This document shows positions 1-12,075 of a stretch of 64,000 bases of DNA, one piece after another. How positions within the stretch are numbered: position 1 is the first letter of the stretch; each line of letters starts with the position of its first letter. The notes beneath the pieces are model-generated. The model was not told the DNA's origin. It was given only the letters and a program-made list of their open reading frames with translations, and ran no database searches. Both the position numbers and the translations under genes were made by a program. The stretch lies in contig CM043968.1 of the NCBI GenBank assembly GCA_014529385.2, forward strand, positions 130,750,018 through 130,814,017, given 5' to 3'. This DNA comes from Adiantum capillus-veneris. Its lineage: Eukaryota; Streptophyta; Polypodiopsida; Polypodiales; Pteridaceae.

Positions 1-560
1 ATATGCCTAACTTGGACAAGTGGAGGACCCTTGATTACCTCCAGATATCAACAGCAAGCCAAGTTTGGACAAGTGAAGTACCACCAAACCAGAATCTCTA
101 TGCTACAATAGAGTATAGGTAGGACACGTGGTGAACCTTGATATCAAACCATCCATGCTACTAGAGATGATAGGTTTCACATGTGGTGGAACCTTGTATC
201 AATGTTCTATGTGTAGTTTTTGACTAGTGATAGACCTTGAAACTAATCCCTCTAGGCTACAAGAAAAAAGAGATGGATGAGGAGGCTAGACTACTTTTGT
301 TGCATCAACGCATCCCATGTTACCACATATACTATAGGGTTCTTGGATAAGTGTTGGACCTTGTGTCAATGCTCCATGTCTAGCGTGGACAAGTGGTGGA
401 CCTTGGTTCTCTCTATGCTTCAAATGGGCAATAGATTGGAGACACGGTGCCCTTTTTTTTAAATGATTTTATGTTTTGGAAACCTTGGAGGCACCATGTA
501 AGAGGCACTCTAAGTCTTCCATACAATGGACCTATTGGACTATAAAATAATGATATCTTT
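1..560. repeat. Degenerate minisatellite, core in TTGGACAAGTGG orientation
   Basis: The core TTGGACAAGTGGTGGACCTT and variants recur here (near 12, 65, 380), with more decayed forms between. Spacing is irregular. This is the reverse complement of the CCACCACTTGTCCAA core that dominates 3.5-8.6 kb. The flanking text is low-complexity AT-rich sequence with no gene signal. Confidence 0.75.
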
Positions 561-603
561 CTTTGATCTTGTCATTATTTTATGCATAATATTTTCTTCT
601 CTT

Positions 604-1164
604 TGCAAACACAAAGGAGTTAAGTGATATAAAACTAGATGTATTTCACACTATGATTGGCATGAAGATCCTTTTGGGACACCAACTTTTCCTATTCCCA
701 AAGATGTAATTTTCCATATTAACGCTGTGGATTTTGAAGTGCGACTTTCATGTATTCAAGGAGCTGGTTATGGGCTATTTGTACATACTACCCTGGAAAG
801 TGGTGTGACTATTCTAAACTATGGAGGGCATAAGTATAGATTTCAAGACTGAAAAAAGATATGCAAAATATTTCCAAGAGCTTCTAAATATTCTCTTCTA
901 GAGGATCCAAACATAGAAGAAGAGGAAGATCAATCATACATTATTGGTTGTGTAGAAGAAGAAAACATGTCGGGCTATATAAATAGTTCTCACAGTACAA
1001 ATGTCTGTCCCAACGTACGCTATACATTTGATCCAAATTTTCCACCTTGGCATAAATGCACCTCTGCACACATCAAGTCAGAAGAATATGGCCATGTATG
1101 CATTGAGACTATTTGTCAAGTTGAAGCAGGAGAAGAGTTGTTTGCCGACTATGACTTTACTTGA
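604..1164 (+). pseudogene. SET-domain protein fragment (putative methyltransferase relic)
   Basis: One frame reads through about 185 codons with a single in-frame TGA at 850-852. Before the stop it encodes GAGYGLF..TTLESGV..LNYGG, resembling the GxG and YxG start of a SET domain. After it come INSSH..NVCPNVRYTF and VEAGEELFADYDFT, resembling the NHSC/PN stretch and the closing GEELxxDY motif. SET domains transfer methyl groups from S-adenosylmethionine to lysine, usually on histones. The fragment has no visible start codon; an AG near 615 could be a splice acceptor. The TGA, the loss of a clear NHS motif and the absence of other domains suggest a decayed exon. A short intron spanning the TGA cannot be excluded. 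The next relic lies about 650 bp downstream on the same strand. Confidence 0.6.
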
Positions 1165-1807
1165 CATTGTAAAGTATTGTACATGGATGGAAATCTCAAG
1201 TCCATGCATCATTTGCATTTTTCATGGATGAAATATCAAGTGAATGTAACATTTGATTATTGTTTAGTTTATGCTCAACGAGAATCTAGAGTGCTCTTAT
1301 GCTTTGTGTGTTGTCTAATTTATTTGATTACCTTGAACATAGAATCTTGATTCTACTCTAGATTTGTGATAAATCTTACCAAAATTTAATCAATGTTTAG
1401 GTTGGACAAGTGGTGGAGCTTCAAACATTACTGTCTTAAACAAGTGGAGTTATCTTACTTGAATAAGTGGTGGCCTTTGAATCCAAATCTAAGCCAAATC
1501 TCTAATTGTTTGCTTGTAGTTTAGGTTGGACATTTGGTGGACCTTGTATCCATGTTTCCTCAACAAGTTGTGGCTTTTAGTTTTCACTTTAAGTACTCAT
1601 CTTTAATAAAGTGTAGGATGGAAAATGTTGAGTTAGTAGATTGTATTTTAGACAAGTGGTGTTTTGTGTACGAATGATGAAAATGGTTGCAAGGATTCTA
1701 ACAACGATTTTACCTTAAATAAATTTATTACTAGGAGTTCTACATGTAGATATGGTGAATAAAATTCTAGTGGTTTTGAGATACCATTTGTGTGTGTGTT
1801 TTTTTAG
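1165..1807. repeat. Spacer with scattered minisatellite cores
   Basis: AT-rich spacer between the SET and phosphatase-like relics. It carries cores in the TTGGACAAGTGGTGG orientation near 1402, 1460, 1527 and 1650. A pyrimidine-rich tract ending in TTTTTTTAG at 1807 could be the splice acceptor for the next exon. No other gene seen. Confidence 0.6.
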
Positions 1808-3006
1808 ATTCACAAACTGGGATGGAAAATGCTCCTATGGTTCATTCAACAACTATAGAATCCATAGATTCTATGGTTTCTGAAGTGCCCAAGATGGATG
1901 ATATTTATATACTAGAGTTTAGTGTTGTGCAACTTGAGCAAGCTTGCAATAATGAGAACCAAGAAATCGATGCTTCAAAAATGCAACATACATCAAAAGA
2001 GACTGAAAAGTCCACTCATGAGCTATTGCCAATTGCTACTAGTTCATGTAGTGTAGATGTTGAGAAATCCATGCTTACAATTATATTGGATTTAAATGGT
2101 CTATTGTTGAACGTTACCCTCAACCATCCGCACACCACAACTCAGTGCAAATGGATTAAAAAAGATATATTATACTTAGGCCATGTTGCATCCAATTCTT
2201 GAAGACTATTTTACAAAGGTTTAATGTTGCAATTTGGTCGATAGCTACTAGGAATAATGTGTATCAAATCCTTGGAGCACTAAACAACTTAGCTGAGGAT
2301 ACATTGCCTTTCTTTGCAATTTGGTCGCAAGATGTTTGCTACACCGCTCAAACTCAAAAATTGTTTAGACCCGGCAATCCAAACGTTGAGGCAATGTTCA
2401 AGCCTCTAGCCAAAATTGCCATGGGGTTTGAATGTGATCCACAAAGAACAGTGCTTATTGATGACTCTCCTTACAAGGGATGTATTTCACCAGCAAAACA
2501 ATTGCATTTTTCTACCACAATTTGATGCTGAGAAGATAGTTGACAATATGCTCTTGGAGGAGCTACTGCCATACTTGTTTCAGCTTGATGAGAGAAGGGA
2601 TGTGCGTGATTTAATTGCTTCTAATAGTTGTGGACAGCCTATAGTTACAAATGATAGTGAATACAAACAAATCATGGAGTATTGGAAGCAGAAAAATGAT
2701 GTTTGGTCAGCTAAGGTGTTCTTTACAAGAAGAATACCACCTGCAAAAGGTGACAGAGATGAAACTATCATTGAAGACACAAGTGACACAAGCCACCGCA
2801 ATGAAATGAGAAGAGCCCAAATACAAGAGATCTTGGCAAAGGAGCGTACACTCATTGAAAGCATGAAGGCATCACAATTGACCACTTTAGCTAGGCAATT
2901 GGGTTGTAACACAAAAGCAGTTTTGAAGGCAGCCACGGCAAAGGCTTATATAAATAAGATGAAAGCTGAGAACAATCTTCTAAGGCTAGATAGAAACCAA
3001 CCCTAA
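1808..3006 (+). pseudogene. FCP1-like (HAD/CTD phosphatase family) relic 1
   Basis: Three overlapping frames reconstruct an FCP1-homology region. The first (to 2202) ends in a block reading TIILDLNGLLLNV, matching the nucleophile motif of plant FCP1-like proteins, where DLNG replaces DLDG. The second (from 2199) gives RFNVAIWSIATRNN and VLIDDSPYKGC, the second and third HAD-type motifs. The third (2480-3006) gives NCIFLPQFD..DNMLLEELLPYL and a charged helical tail with LAKERTLIESMKASQLTTLARQ. At least two frame changes (around 2170-2220 and 2470-2500) break the domain. Members of this family dephosphorylate the RNA polymerase II C-terminal domain or act as TIM50-like proteins. An Asn at the third motif position suggests reduced catalysis even in an intact form. 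A second, better preserved relative lies at 8928-9662. Confidence 0.7.
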
Positions 3007-3483
3007 GGTACTAGTGACATGTCATATATTCTTGATACACATGCTTGAACACTCATGTGCATGGTATCTAACAAATCTTTCTTTTTATTCCTTCTTGCAG
3101 GATCTTACAAAGGATATTACTAGATGGAGCTCAATCAATGAGATTTTGATATTTTTGCTCAAAATAATGAAGCAGTCACCTACATTTTTTGTTTATCAAT
3201 TTCTTGAGAGATTTTCTTTTAATTTGTAATCATCAAATGAAATGAAAAGTATCCTTCTTATTAAGATTGCTGATCTTTTTCTTGTTCAAAACTTTCAATT
3301 GTGATTTATAGTTTTGTTAGCATTAGATTGTACTTTTTTAGTTTGAAAAAAACTGTCAAAGATCCAAGTCTTTTTGGCTTAAGTTATTAATTGTGAAATA
3401 TCCAAGTCTTTTTGCTTTACTTAAGTTATTGATTGTCTGTGTAATAGTCCTTAAAACAATATTGGATGGCTTTTTTGCTCCCA
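3007..3483. other. 3' flank of the FCP1-like relic
   Basis: No gene recognised. A plausible 3'-untranslated intron is visible: a GT shortly after the stop, and a pyrimidine tract ending TTCTTGCAG at about 3101. AT-rich sequence follows, with a short direct repeat of TCCAAGTCTTTTTG near 3362 and 3400. Confidence 0.4.
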
Positions 3484-6400
3484 TGTCTCACATTGGTCTT
3501 TAGGTAAGACAAGTGGTGACCTTGAAAGTATGGTCTCATATCTCGATCAAGTGAAGAGACATGAAGCTTAAATATCACTACTATGTATCTAGTGTTAAAC
3601 TCCATTGAGACAAAGATACTAGAGTGCCAAATTGCAGTGTAGTTTAAGTGAAAATCCATTTGAGCTAAGGTAAAACTTATAGTGCCTCATTTCTCTAGCA
3701 TTTTACCCCATCAAGGAAGTTAGAATCTAGCACAAACCAATTAAGACTCTTTTGAAGCTTAGATAGGACAATTCGTGGAACTTAAGAAACTTATTATTAA
3801 GTTAGAGTCTAGTTCAGATAAGCAAAAGATCTGCAAATCAGCACTTGACTTTCTTACTATTCAATATTCAAAGTCCCTTGAGGCTAACAAATTACATACC
3901 TACTTGTAACCTAACTAATGAGTAAGTATATAGATCTAAGCAAGTATATATAATGATTCTTCAAACTAATAACCCAAGGGAAGAGAGTAGCAAGGTCCAC
4001 TACTTGTCCAAGCTCAACTCTAGACAACATAGAAAGATGCTAGTTCTACTAATTGTCTAATGATAGGCATGGAGAAATGATAGAAAGTTGACCACTTGTC
4101 CAACCTATCATCTCTAGTAAGATGGGAGGTTTGGCCTTAAGATTCACCATGTAACCAACCTATACATCATTGTATTATGAAGAGTAGAAAAGCAAAGTTC
4201 CACCACTTGTCCAAGCTAGCTCTAAAATCCACATGGAGATAAGCAAGCTCCACCATTTGTCCAAGCTCTCTTCCATTAAAACATGCAAAAACTCAGCTAC
4301 GTTGTACAGGGGGGACTTTTTTCCAAGTTCCACCACTTGTCCAAGCTAGGATCTATTAAAACATGGAAATAAACAAAGCTCCACCACTCGTCCAACCTTT
4401 AGAGTTGCAAAGTGTATGGGTTGTCTAAACTAGGTATGGGAAAGTAATTGAAGGTCCACCACTTGAAACATGGAGAGAAGCAAGCTCCACCATGTTTCCA
4501 ATATGCTAGACTCCATTGAAACACCCTAAATCCATGATATTTTGTACATAGGAGATGTACATTCAAGGTCCACCACTTGTCCAACCTACTATCCCTAGTA
4601 GCTTGATAGGTTTGGTCTCAAGATTCACCACTTGTCCACTCTATGTCATTGTATTAAAAAGGATTGGGTGTTAAGGTCCACCACTTGTCTAACCTATAAG
4701 GTTATATTTTAGTATTTTTTCTCACAACTTGAACTACCCATGATATGTTTTACATGGGGGCTTTGTTTCAATGTCCACCACTTGTCCAAGCTAACTCTAT
4801 TGAAACATAGAGAGAACCAAAGGTCCACCACTTGTCCAAGCTAAGCTATATTGAAACATGGAGAGAAGGATGCTCCACCATTTCTCCAAGATAGGCTTCA
4901 TTGAAACATGGAGAGAAGCAAGCTCCACCATGTCTCCAAGCTAGGATCCATTTAAATACCCTAAACCCATTATATTTTGTACATGGGGGGTTTTATTTCA
5001 AGGCCCACCACTTGTCTAACCTATTATCCCTAGTAGCACGAGTGGTTTGGTCTCAAGATTCACCACTTATACACTCTATGTCATTATATTAAGAAGAACT
5101 ATGTGTTAAGGTCCACCACTTGTCCAACCTATAAGGTTATATCTTAAATGGTATCCTTTCTCACCACTAGAAATGCCCATGATATGTTTTACATGGGGGT
5201 TTCATTCCAAGGTCCACCACTTGTCCAAGCCAGCTCTATTCAAACATAGAGAGAAGCAAAGGTCCACCACTTATCCAAGCTAACTCTATTCAAACATAGA
5301 GAGAAGCAAAAGTTCACCACTTGTCAAAGCTAGTCTCCGTTGAAACATGGAGAGAAGTAACCTCCATCATTTTTCTAAGATAGGTGCCATTCAAACATGG
5401 AGAGAATCAAGATCTACCATGTCTCCAAGATGCTAGGCTCCATTGAAACACCCTAAAACCATGATATTTTGTACATGGGGTGTTAAACACATTCAAGGTC
5501 CACCACTTGTCTAACCTATTATACCTAGTAGCATAAGTGGTTTGGTCTTAAGATTCACCACTTATCCACTCTATGTCATTATATTAAGAAGAACTGGGTG
5601 TTAAGGTCCACCACTTGTCCAACCTATAAGGTTATATCTTAAATGGTATCCTTCACCACTTGTCAAGGTCCATCACCACTTTTCCAACCTATAAGGTTAT
5701 ATCTTGAATGATATTTTTTCTCATCACTTGTAATGCCCATGCTATGTTTTACAAAGGGGTTTTGTTCCAAGATCCACCACTTGTCCAAGCTAACTCTATT
5801 GAAACATAGAGAGAAGCAAAGGTCCACTACTTGTCCAAGATAGGCTCCATTGAAACATGGAGACAAGGATGCTCCACCATTTCTCCAAGATAGGTTCCAT
5901 TGAAACATTGAGATAAGCAATGTCCACCATGTCTCCAAGCTAGGCTCCATTGAAATACCCTAAACCCATAATATTTTGTACATGAGGGGTTTACACTCAA
6001 GGTCCACTACTTGTCCAACCTATTATCCCTAGTAGCACGAGTGGTTTGGTCTCAGGATTCACCACTTGTACACTCTATGTCATTATATTAAGAAGAACTA
6101 TGTGTTAAGTTCCACCACTTGTCCAGCCTATAAGGTTATATCTTAAATGGTATCCTTTCTCACCACTTGAAATGCCCATGATATGTTTTACATGGGGGTT
6201 TCATTCCAAGGTCCACCACTTGTCCAAGCTAGGCTCATTGAAACATGGAGAGAAGGAACCTCCACCGTTTCTCCTAGATAGGCTCCATTAAAACATGGAG
6301 AGAAATAAGCTCCACCCAATACCCATTGAAATACCCAATACCCATGATATTTTGTACATGAGGGGTTTACATTCAAGGTCCACCACTTGTCCAACCTATT

Positions 6401-8600
6401 ATCCCTTGTAGGTTTGGTCTCATGATTCACCACTTGTCCACTCTATGTCATTATATTAAGAGGAATTGGGTGTTAAGGTCTACCTCTTGTCCAACCTATA
6501 ATGTTATATCTTGAATGGTATTTTTTCTCACCACTTGTAATGCCCATGACATGATTTACATGGGGGTTTTGTTCCAAGGTCCACCACTTGTCCAAGCTAA
6601 CTCTATTGAAACATAGAGAGAAACAAAGGCCACCACTTTTCCAAGCTAGGCTCCATTGAAACATGGACCTTAATACCAAATTATTACTAGTAGCATGAGT
6701 GATATTTTGTACAAGGGGGGTTTACATTCAAGGTCCACCACTTGTCCAACCTATTTTCCCTCCCAAGGTTCACCACTTGTCCACTCTATGTCATTATATT
6801 AAGAATAATTGGGTGTTAAGGTCCACCGCTTGTCCAACCTATAAGGTTATATATTGAATGGTATTTTTTCTCACCACTTGTAATGCTCATGATATGTTTT
6901 ACATGGGGGTTTTGTTCCAAGGTCCATCACTTTTCCAAGCTAACTCTATTCAAACATAGAGAGAAACAAAGGTCCACCACTTGTCCAAGCTATGCTCCAT
7001 TGAAACATGGAGAGAATGATGCTCCACCATTTATCCAAGATAGGCTCCATTGAAACATGAAGAGAAGCAAACTTTATCATGTTTCCAAGCTAAGCTCCAT
7101 TGAAACACTCTAGGGGGTTTTATTTCAAGGCCCACCACTTGTTTAACCTATTATCCCTAGTAGCATGAGTGGTTTGGTTTCAAGATTCACCACTTGTACA
7201 CTCTATGTCATTATATTAAGAAGAACCATGTGTTAAGGTCCACCACTTGTCCTAACCTATAAGGTTATATTTTAAATGGTATCCTTTCTCGCCACTTGAA
7301 ATGCCCATGATATGTTTTACATGGGAGTTTCATGCCAAGATCCACCACTTGTCCAAGCTAACCATATTCAAACATGGTCCACCACTTGTCCAATTATAAG
7401 GTTATATTTTAAATGGTATCCTTTCTCGCCACTTGAAATGCCCATGATATGTTTTACATGGGAGTTTCATGCCAAGATCCACGACTTGTCCAAGCTAGGC
7501 TCCATTGAAACATGGAGAGAAAGAACCGCCACCATTTCTCCTAGATAGACTCCATAAAAACATGGAGAGAAGTAAGTTCCACCATGTCTCCAAGATGCTA
7601 GGATCCATTGAAATACCCAAAACCCATGATATTTTGTACATGGGGGATTTACATTCAAGGTCAACCACTTGTCCAAACTATTATCCCTAATAGGTTTGGT
7701 CTCACGATTCACCACTTTTCCACTCTATGTCATTATATTAAGAGGAATTGGGTGTTAAGGTCCACCACTTGTCCAACCTATAAGGTTATATCTTGAATGG
7801 TATTTTTCTCACCACTTGTAATGCCCATGACATGCTTTACATGGGGGTTTTGTTCCAAGGTTCACCACTTGTCCAAGCTAATTGCATTGAAACATAGAGA
7901 GAAACAAAGGTCCACCACTTCTCCAAGCTAGGCTCCATTGAAACATGGACCTTAATACTAAATTATTCCTAGTAGCATGAGTTATATTTTGTACACGGGG
8001 GGTTTGTATTCAAGGTCCACCACTTGTCCAACCTACTTTTTCTAGTAGGTTTGGTCGCAAGATTCACCACTTGTCTACTCAATGTCATTATATTAAGAAT
8101 AATTGGGTGTTAAGGTCCACCACTTGTCCAACCTATAAGGTTATATATTGAATGGTATTTTTTCTCACCACTTGTAATGTCCATGATATGTTTTACATAG
8201 GGGTTTTGTTCCAAGGTCCACCACTTGTCCAAGCTAACTCTATTCAAGCATAGAGAGAAACAAAGGTCCACCACTTGTCCAAGCTAGGCTCCATTGAAAC
8301 ATGGAGAGAATGATGCTCCACCATTTATCCAAGATAGGCTCCATTGCAACATGGAGAGAAGTAAGCTCCACCATGTTTTCAAGATGCTAGGCTCCATTGA
8401 AATACCCAAAACCCATGATACTTTGTACATGGGGGGTTTACATTCAAGGTCCACCACTTGTCCAACCTATTATCCCTAGTAGCATGAGTGGTTTGGTCTT
8501 GGTATTCACCACTTGTCCACTCTATATCATTATATTAAGAAAAATTGGGTTTCCATATCTAAATGGATCTTTGCTTGGATAAGTGGTAGACCTTGAGACC
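3484..8600. repeat. Higher-order minisatellite array, core CCACCACTTGTCCAAG
   Basis: Dozens of cores near TCCACCACTTGTCCAAGCTA occur here. They alternate with an inverted-repeat block CTCCAT-TGAAAC-ATGGAG, with ACATGGGGGTTTTGTTCC and with CCTATAAGGTTATATCTT. The ACATGGGGG block recurs near 4756, 5193, 5753, 6192, 6560, 6902, 7838 and 8196, so a composite unit of about 340-560 bp is tandemly repeated with internal gains and losses. Copies diverge by point changes and small indels. The long open frames on either strand are by-products of the repeat, for example LDKWWTL on the minus strand. No conserved protein is encoded. Confidence 0.85.
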
Positions 8601-8927
8601 TAAATACCCATTCTACACTAGAGCATTGGTTAAGCCTTATGCACTTTAAGCATACCTTTAACAACAAGTAGTAGTTATTAGTTGACTTAAGTTTAGTTGA
8701 ACTCCATGGTATTGAGACTAAGAGAGAGTGTAGCATAAAAAAGAGTCAGGATTTTAATTTGACTTTCTTTCTATTAATGAGTAGATCATAGACGGATTTT
8801 GGTATCTAATACAACCTTAGGGTAGACAATGTAAAACTCATGTCCATTGTTGTGTTTGCATTAAGTGTTCTTGTTCTTTAATTTTAGAATCATTACAGAA
8901 AAATGGATTAGCTATATGCTGGCATAA

Positions 8928-9662
8928 ATTGAAGAAACTATTGAATTACCCATCCAATCTCATCCAAGACCTTGTCCAAGGAATCAACCACCTCCTTATC
9001 ACCTATCACTTGCTTTCAAGGACATCAAAAGAATACTTATCTTGGATCTAGAGGGGTTACTTCTCAAGACAATTGAAATGAAACATGGAGATTCTATGCC
9101 AGCTTGGGCTCAACACATGCGACTTATGGAGGATAAAGATGAAGTTTATCATGTGGTGCGACCAAACGCACAAAGTTTTTTGGATTTTTGTGCTAAATAC
9201 TTTGAGCTATGGATATGGAGTTGCTATAACTTAACAAGGGTGCAACGCATCATACAAAAATGTTTTCCTGAGCAGTATACCAAGTTCAAAGTGTTTATGA
9301 GTAACAAAAATTGCCAAAATCCAAATATCATGTTAGGATTTACAAAGGTTTATCACAAAAATTTGAGTGATATTTGGAAGATATTTGATGATTTGGATGC
9401 AAACAATACCTTAATTTTTTATGACACTCCATATAGGGTGATGTGGAACATGCCAGGGACATATCTTATATTTCCAAAGATGTGGAGGCAAACTTCCGAG
9501 CAACTTCAAAACTTCTTGCAGAGAACAATAATTCCATGGTTGGTAGGATGGTTGTATGCAAGAGATAAGAGAGTCTATACATACAACACAATTGTAAATC
9601 AGTACAGTGATTCTCAGACAAATTATGTCCTTGGTGTGTACTTGTCAACACGAAAGCATTGA
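8928..9662 (+). CDS. FCP1-like (HAD/CTD phosphatase family) protein, partial gene 2
   Basis: An open frame of about 244 codons runs from just after a stop at 8925 to a TGA at 9660. It starts with a proline-rich stretch. KRILILDLEGLLL follows, aligning with the FCP1 nucleophile motif but with Glu at the position of the second Asp. Then come HVVRPNAQSFLDFC, LWIWSCYNLTRVQ and LIFYDTPYRVM, the last in place of DDSPxK. The tail (WRQTSEQLQNFLQRTIIPWLVGW) matches the helical end of the domain. No ATG lies upstream in frame, so this is probably a 3' exon; a CATTACAG near 8897 may be the acceptor. With both acidic motifs altered it is more likely a pseudophosphatase than an active enzyme. It is unbroken, unlike its relative at 1808-3006, but expression cannot be judged. 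Minisatellite flanks it on both sides. Confidence 0.65.
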   Translation: MEETIELPIQSHPRPCPRNQPPPYHLSLAFKDIKRILILDLEGLLLKTIEMKHGDSMPAWAQHMRLMEDKDEVYHVVRPNAQSFLDFCAKYFELWIWSCYNLTRVQRIIQKCFPEQYTKFKVFMSNKNCQNPNIMLGFTKVYHKNLSDIWKIFDDLDANNTLIFYDTPYRVMWNMPGTYLIFPKMWRQTSEQLQNFLQRTIIPWLVGWLYARDKRVYTYNTIVNQYSDSQTNYVLGVYLSTRKH

Positions 9663-9778
9663 ATAAATATGGCCATAAGATGCTTTCTTTATTCTAGTGT
9701 GTATCTTTCAACATTTGTATAATTTGATCTAGTCATTTTTTTTTAAAACAAAGGTATGTCAATTTTATGAACACTTCA

Positions 9779-9882
9779 ATGGAATGCACCCTACTCTAAG
9801 GGGACTTCAATGTACTATTGGAGTACATCCTATTGTAAGGGGACTCTGATGTATTGCTAGAGTGCACCCAAATCTTTGGGGA
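9779..9882. repeat. Short tandem repeat, about 48-bp unit
   Basis: Two full copies and a partial third of a unit resembling TGGAGTACATCCTATTGTAA followed by GGGGACTCTGATGTATTGCT, just downstream of the FCP1-like gene. Divergence between copies is moderate. Confidence 0.6.
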
Positions 9883-10430
9883 CTCATTTTTTATTTGATT
9901 GGGGTCTATGTTGGATCATATAGTAAAAGAAATTCATTTTTTGTCAATTCATATCGAAGTTGCATTTATTTGTAACTAGGAGAGAATTGATGTTTGATAT
10001 CAAAATAAAACTTGTAAGTGTGCATTAGAGAATTCATGAACTTTAAATATGTGAGAGGGATCTTTTTCTTGGGCACAAATGTTTGCTTCAAGAATTTTAT
10101 CATTACATCTTTTATGTAAAAGAGTTTAGAACCTAAAAGACTTTGAAAAGAAAACTATGGAATCTAAGTGCATGTATTCTTGAATGGCTTGAAAGTTGAT
10201 GTATACATGCATGTCGCCTTGATGAAGGTTTAGATCTAACAAGATGCACAGCTAGAATTCTTGGACGTTACTTTTGTCAATTTGGTATGAAATAACATAT
10301 TTAACTTTCTTTTCTTATGGGTGAAAAATATATTATTATGTGCATTTGGAACCCAATTGCTTGACCTTCAAACCAAGATTCCTATGTTATTTTTTCATAT
10401 ACTTTTTTGTAATGGATTAAGATTGTGGAT
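9883..10430. other. Unannotated AT-rich stretch
   Basis: No gene, RNA or transposon recognised on either strand. Open frames are short and lack conserved motifs. Confidence 0.4.
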
Positions 10431-12075
10431 ACAAGGTCCACCACTTGTTCAAGCTAGATCTAAGAAAGTATATATAATGAGTCTTCAAACTAGTAAACCA
10501 AGGGAAGAGAGAAGCAGGGTCCATCACTTGTCCAAGCTCATCTCTAGACAACATAGAGAGATGCTAGGACTACTAATTGTCTAATATGGTCATGGAGAAA
10601 TGATAGAAGGTTGATCCACTTGTCCAACCTATCATCTCTAGTAAAATGGGAGGTTTGGCCTTAAGATTCACCATGTAACCAGCCTATACTTCATTGTATT
10701 ATGAAGAGTAGAAAAGAAAAGCTTGACCACTTGTCTAAGGTAGTTCCAAAATCAACATGGAGAGAAGTAAGCTTCACCATTTATCCAAGATAGGTTCCAT
10801 TAAAACATGGAAAACCTCATATATGTTATACATGGAAGCTTTTTTCCAAAGTCCACCACTTGTCCAAGCTAGGATCCATTAAAACATGGATAGAAACAAG
10901 GCTCCACCACTCGTCCAACCTTTAGAGCTGCAAAGTGTACCTGTTGTCTAAACTAGGCATGGGAAAATAACAGAAGGTCCACCACTTATCCAATATATTA
11001 TCTCTAATAGCATGGGAGGTTTGGTCTCAAGATTTAGGAATTGGCTGACCTGTATTTCATTGTATTATGATGAATTTGGTTTTAAGGTCAACTACTTATC
11101 CAAGCTATAAGTTTATATCTTGAATGGTATTCCTTCCCATCACTTAGAAAACCAATGATATGTTGTACATGGGGGGGTTTGTTACAAGGTCCACCACTTG
11201 TCCAAGCTAGTTTCATTGAAACATGGATGAAGGCAAGCTCCATCATTTGTTAAAGCTAGACTCCATTGAAATCTAGAAAATCCATGCTATGTTGTATTTT
11301 GTTTTAAGGTCCAACACTTGTCCAAGCTAAGCTCCATTGAAACATGGAGAGGAGAAAGACTCCACCACTTGTCCAAGCTAGGAAACATTGATAGTAGTTG
11401 GTTTAGTTTGAAGATCCACCACGTGTCTAAGCTAACTCTATTGAAACATAGAGAGAAGTAAAGGTCCACCAATTGTCCAAGCTAAGCTCCATTGAAACAT
11501 GGACAGAAGCAAGCTCCACCATTTCTCCAAGATAAGCTCCATTGAAACATGGAGAGAATCAAAGGTCCACCATTTCTCCAAGCTAGGCTCCAGTTGTCCA
11601 ACCTATAAGGTTATATCTTAAATGGTGATCTTTCTAATCACTTGGAATACCCATGATATGTTTTACATGGGGGTTTTGTTCCAAGGTCACCACTTGTCCA
11701 ATCTAACTCTATTGAAACATAGAGAGAAGCAAAGGTCCACCACTTATCCAAGCTAGTCTCCATTGAAACAAGGAGAGAAGCAAGCTCCATCATTTCTCCA
11801 AGATAGGCTAGCCTGGATAAGTGCACCTTGAAACCAACCTTCCTATGAGGCAATAGAGCATATGCTACATATTTTATGTATGCCCCATGCCTCAAATTAA
11901 GAAGTTCTAGATTAGAAGTGGACCTTGCTTGAATGTCACATGCAATAAAGTAAGGAAACATAGCCAAGTGGATTGTATTCCTCAATGGATCCTTGCTTTC
12001 ACAAGTTGTGAACCTTAAGTCACTTTTACATTAACTTGGACAAGTGGTGGACCTAGAAACCAAGCTCTCCATGTT
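10431..12075. repeat. Second minisatellite block, same core family
   Basis: The CCACCACTTGTCCAAG core, the CTCCATTGAAACATGGAG block and ACATGGGGG recur as in the 3.5-8.6 kb array, in the same orientation until about 11,800. At 11,810-12,060 the core reverses (for example GGACAAGTGGTGGACCT near 12,036). This matches the array edges at 1-560 and at 8,570-8,600. Confidence 0.8.

Noticed and set aside
4399-8736. Many open frames of 60-95 codons on both strands, often with an LDKWWTL or CFNG repeat on the minus strand
   Set aside because: They are translations of the minisatellite core. They start and stop at random points of the unit and have no conserved length or context.
3484-12075. CRISPR-like array of short repeats
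   Set aside because: Spacers are themselves repeats, unit spacing is irregular, and the window is plant nuclear DNA.
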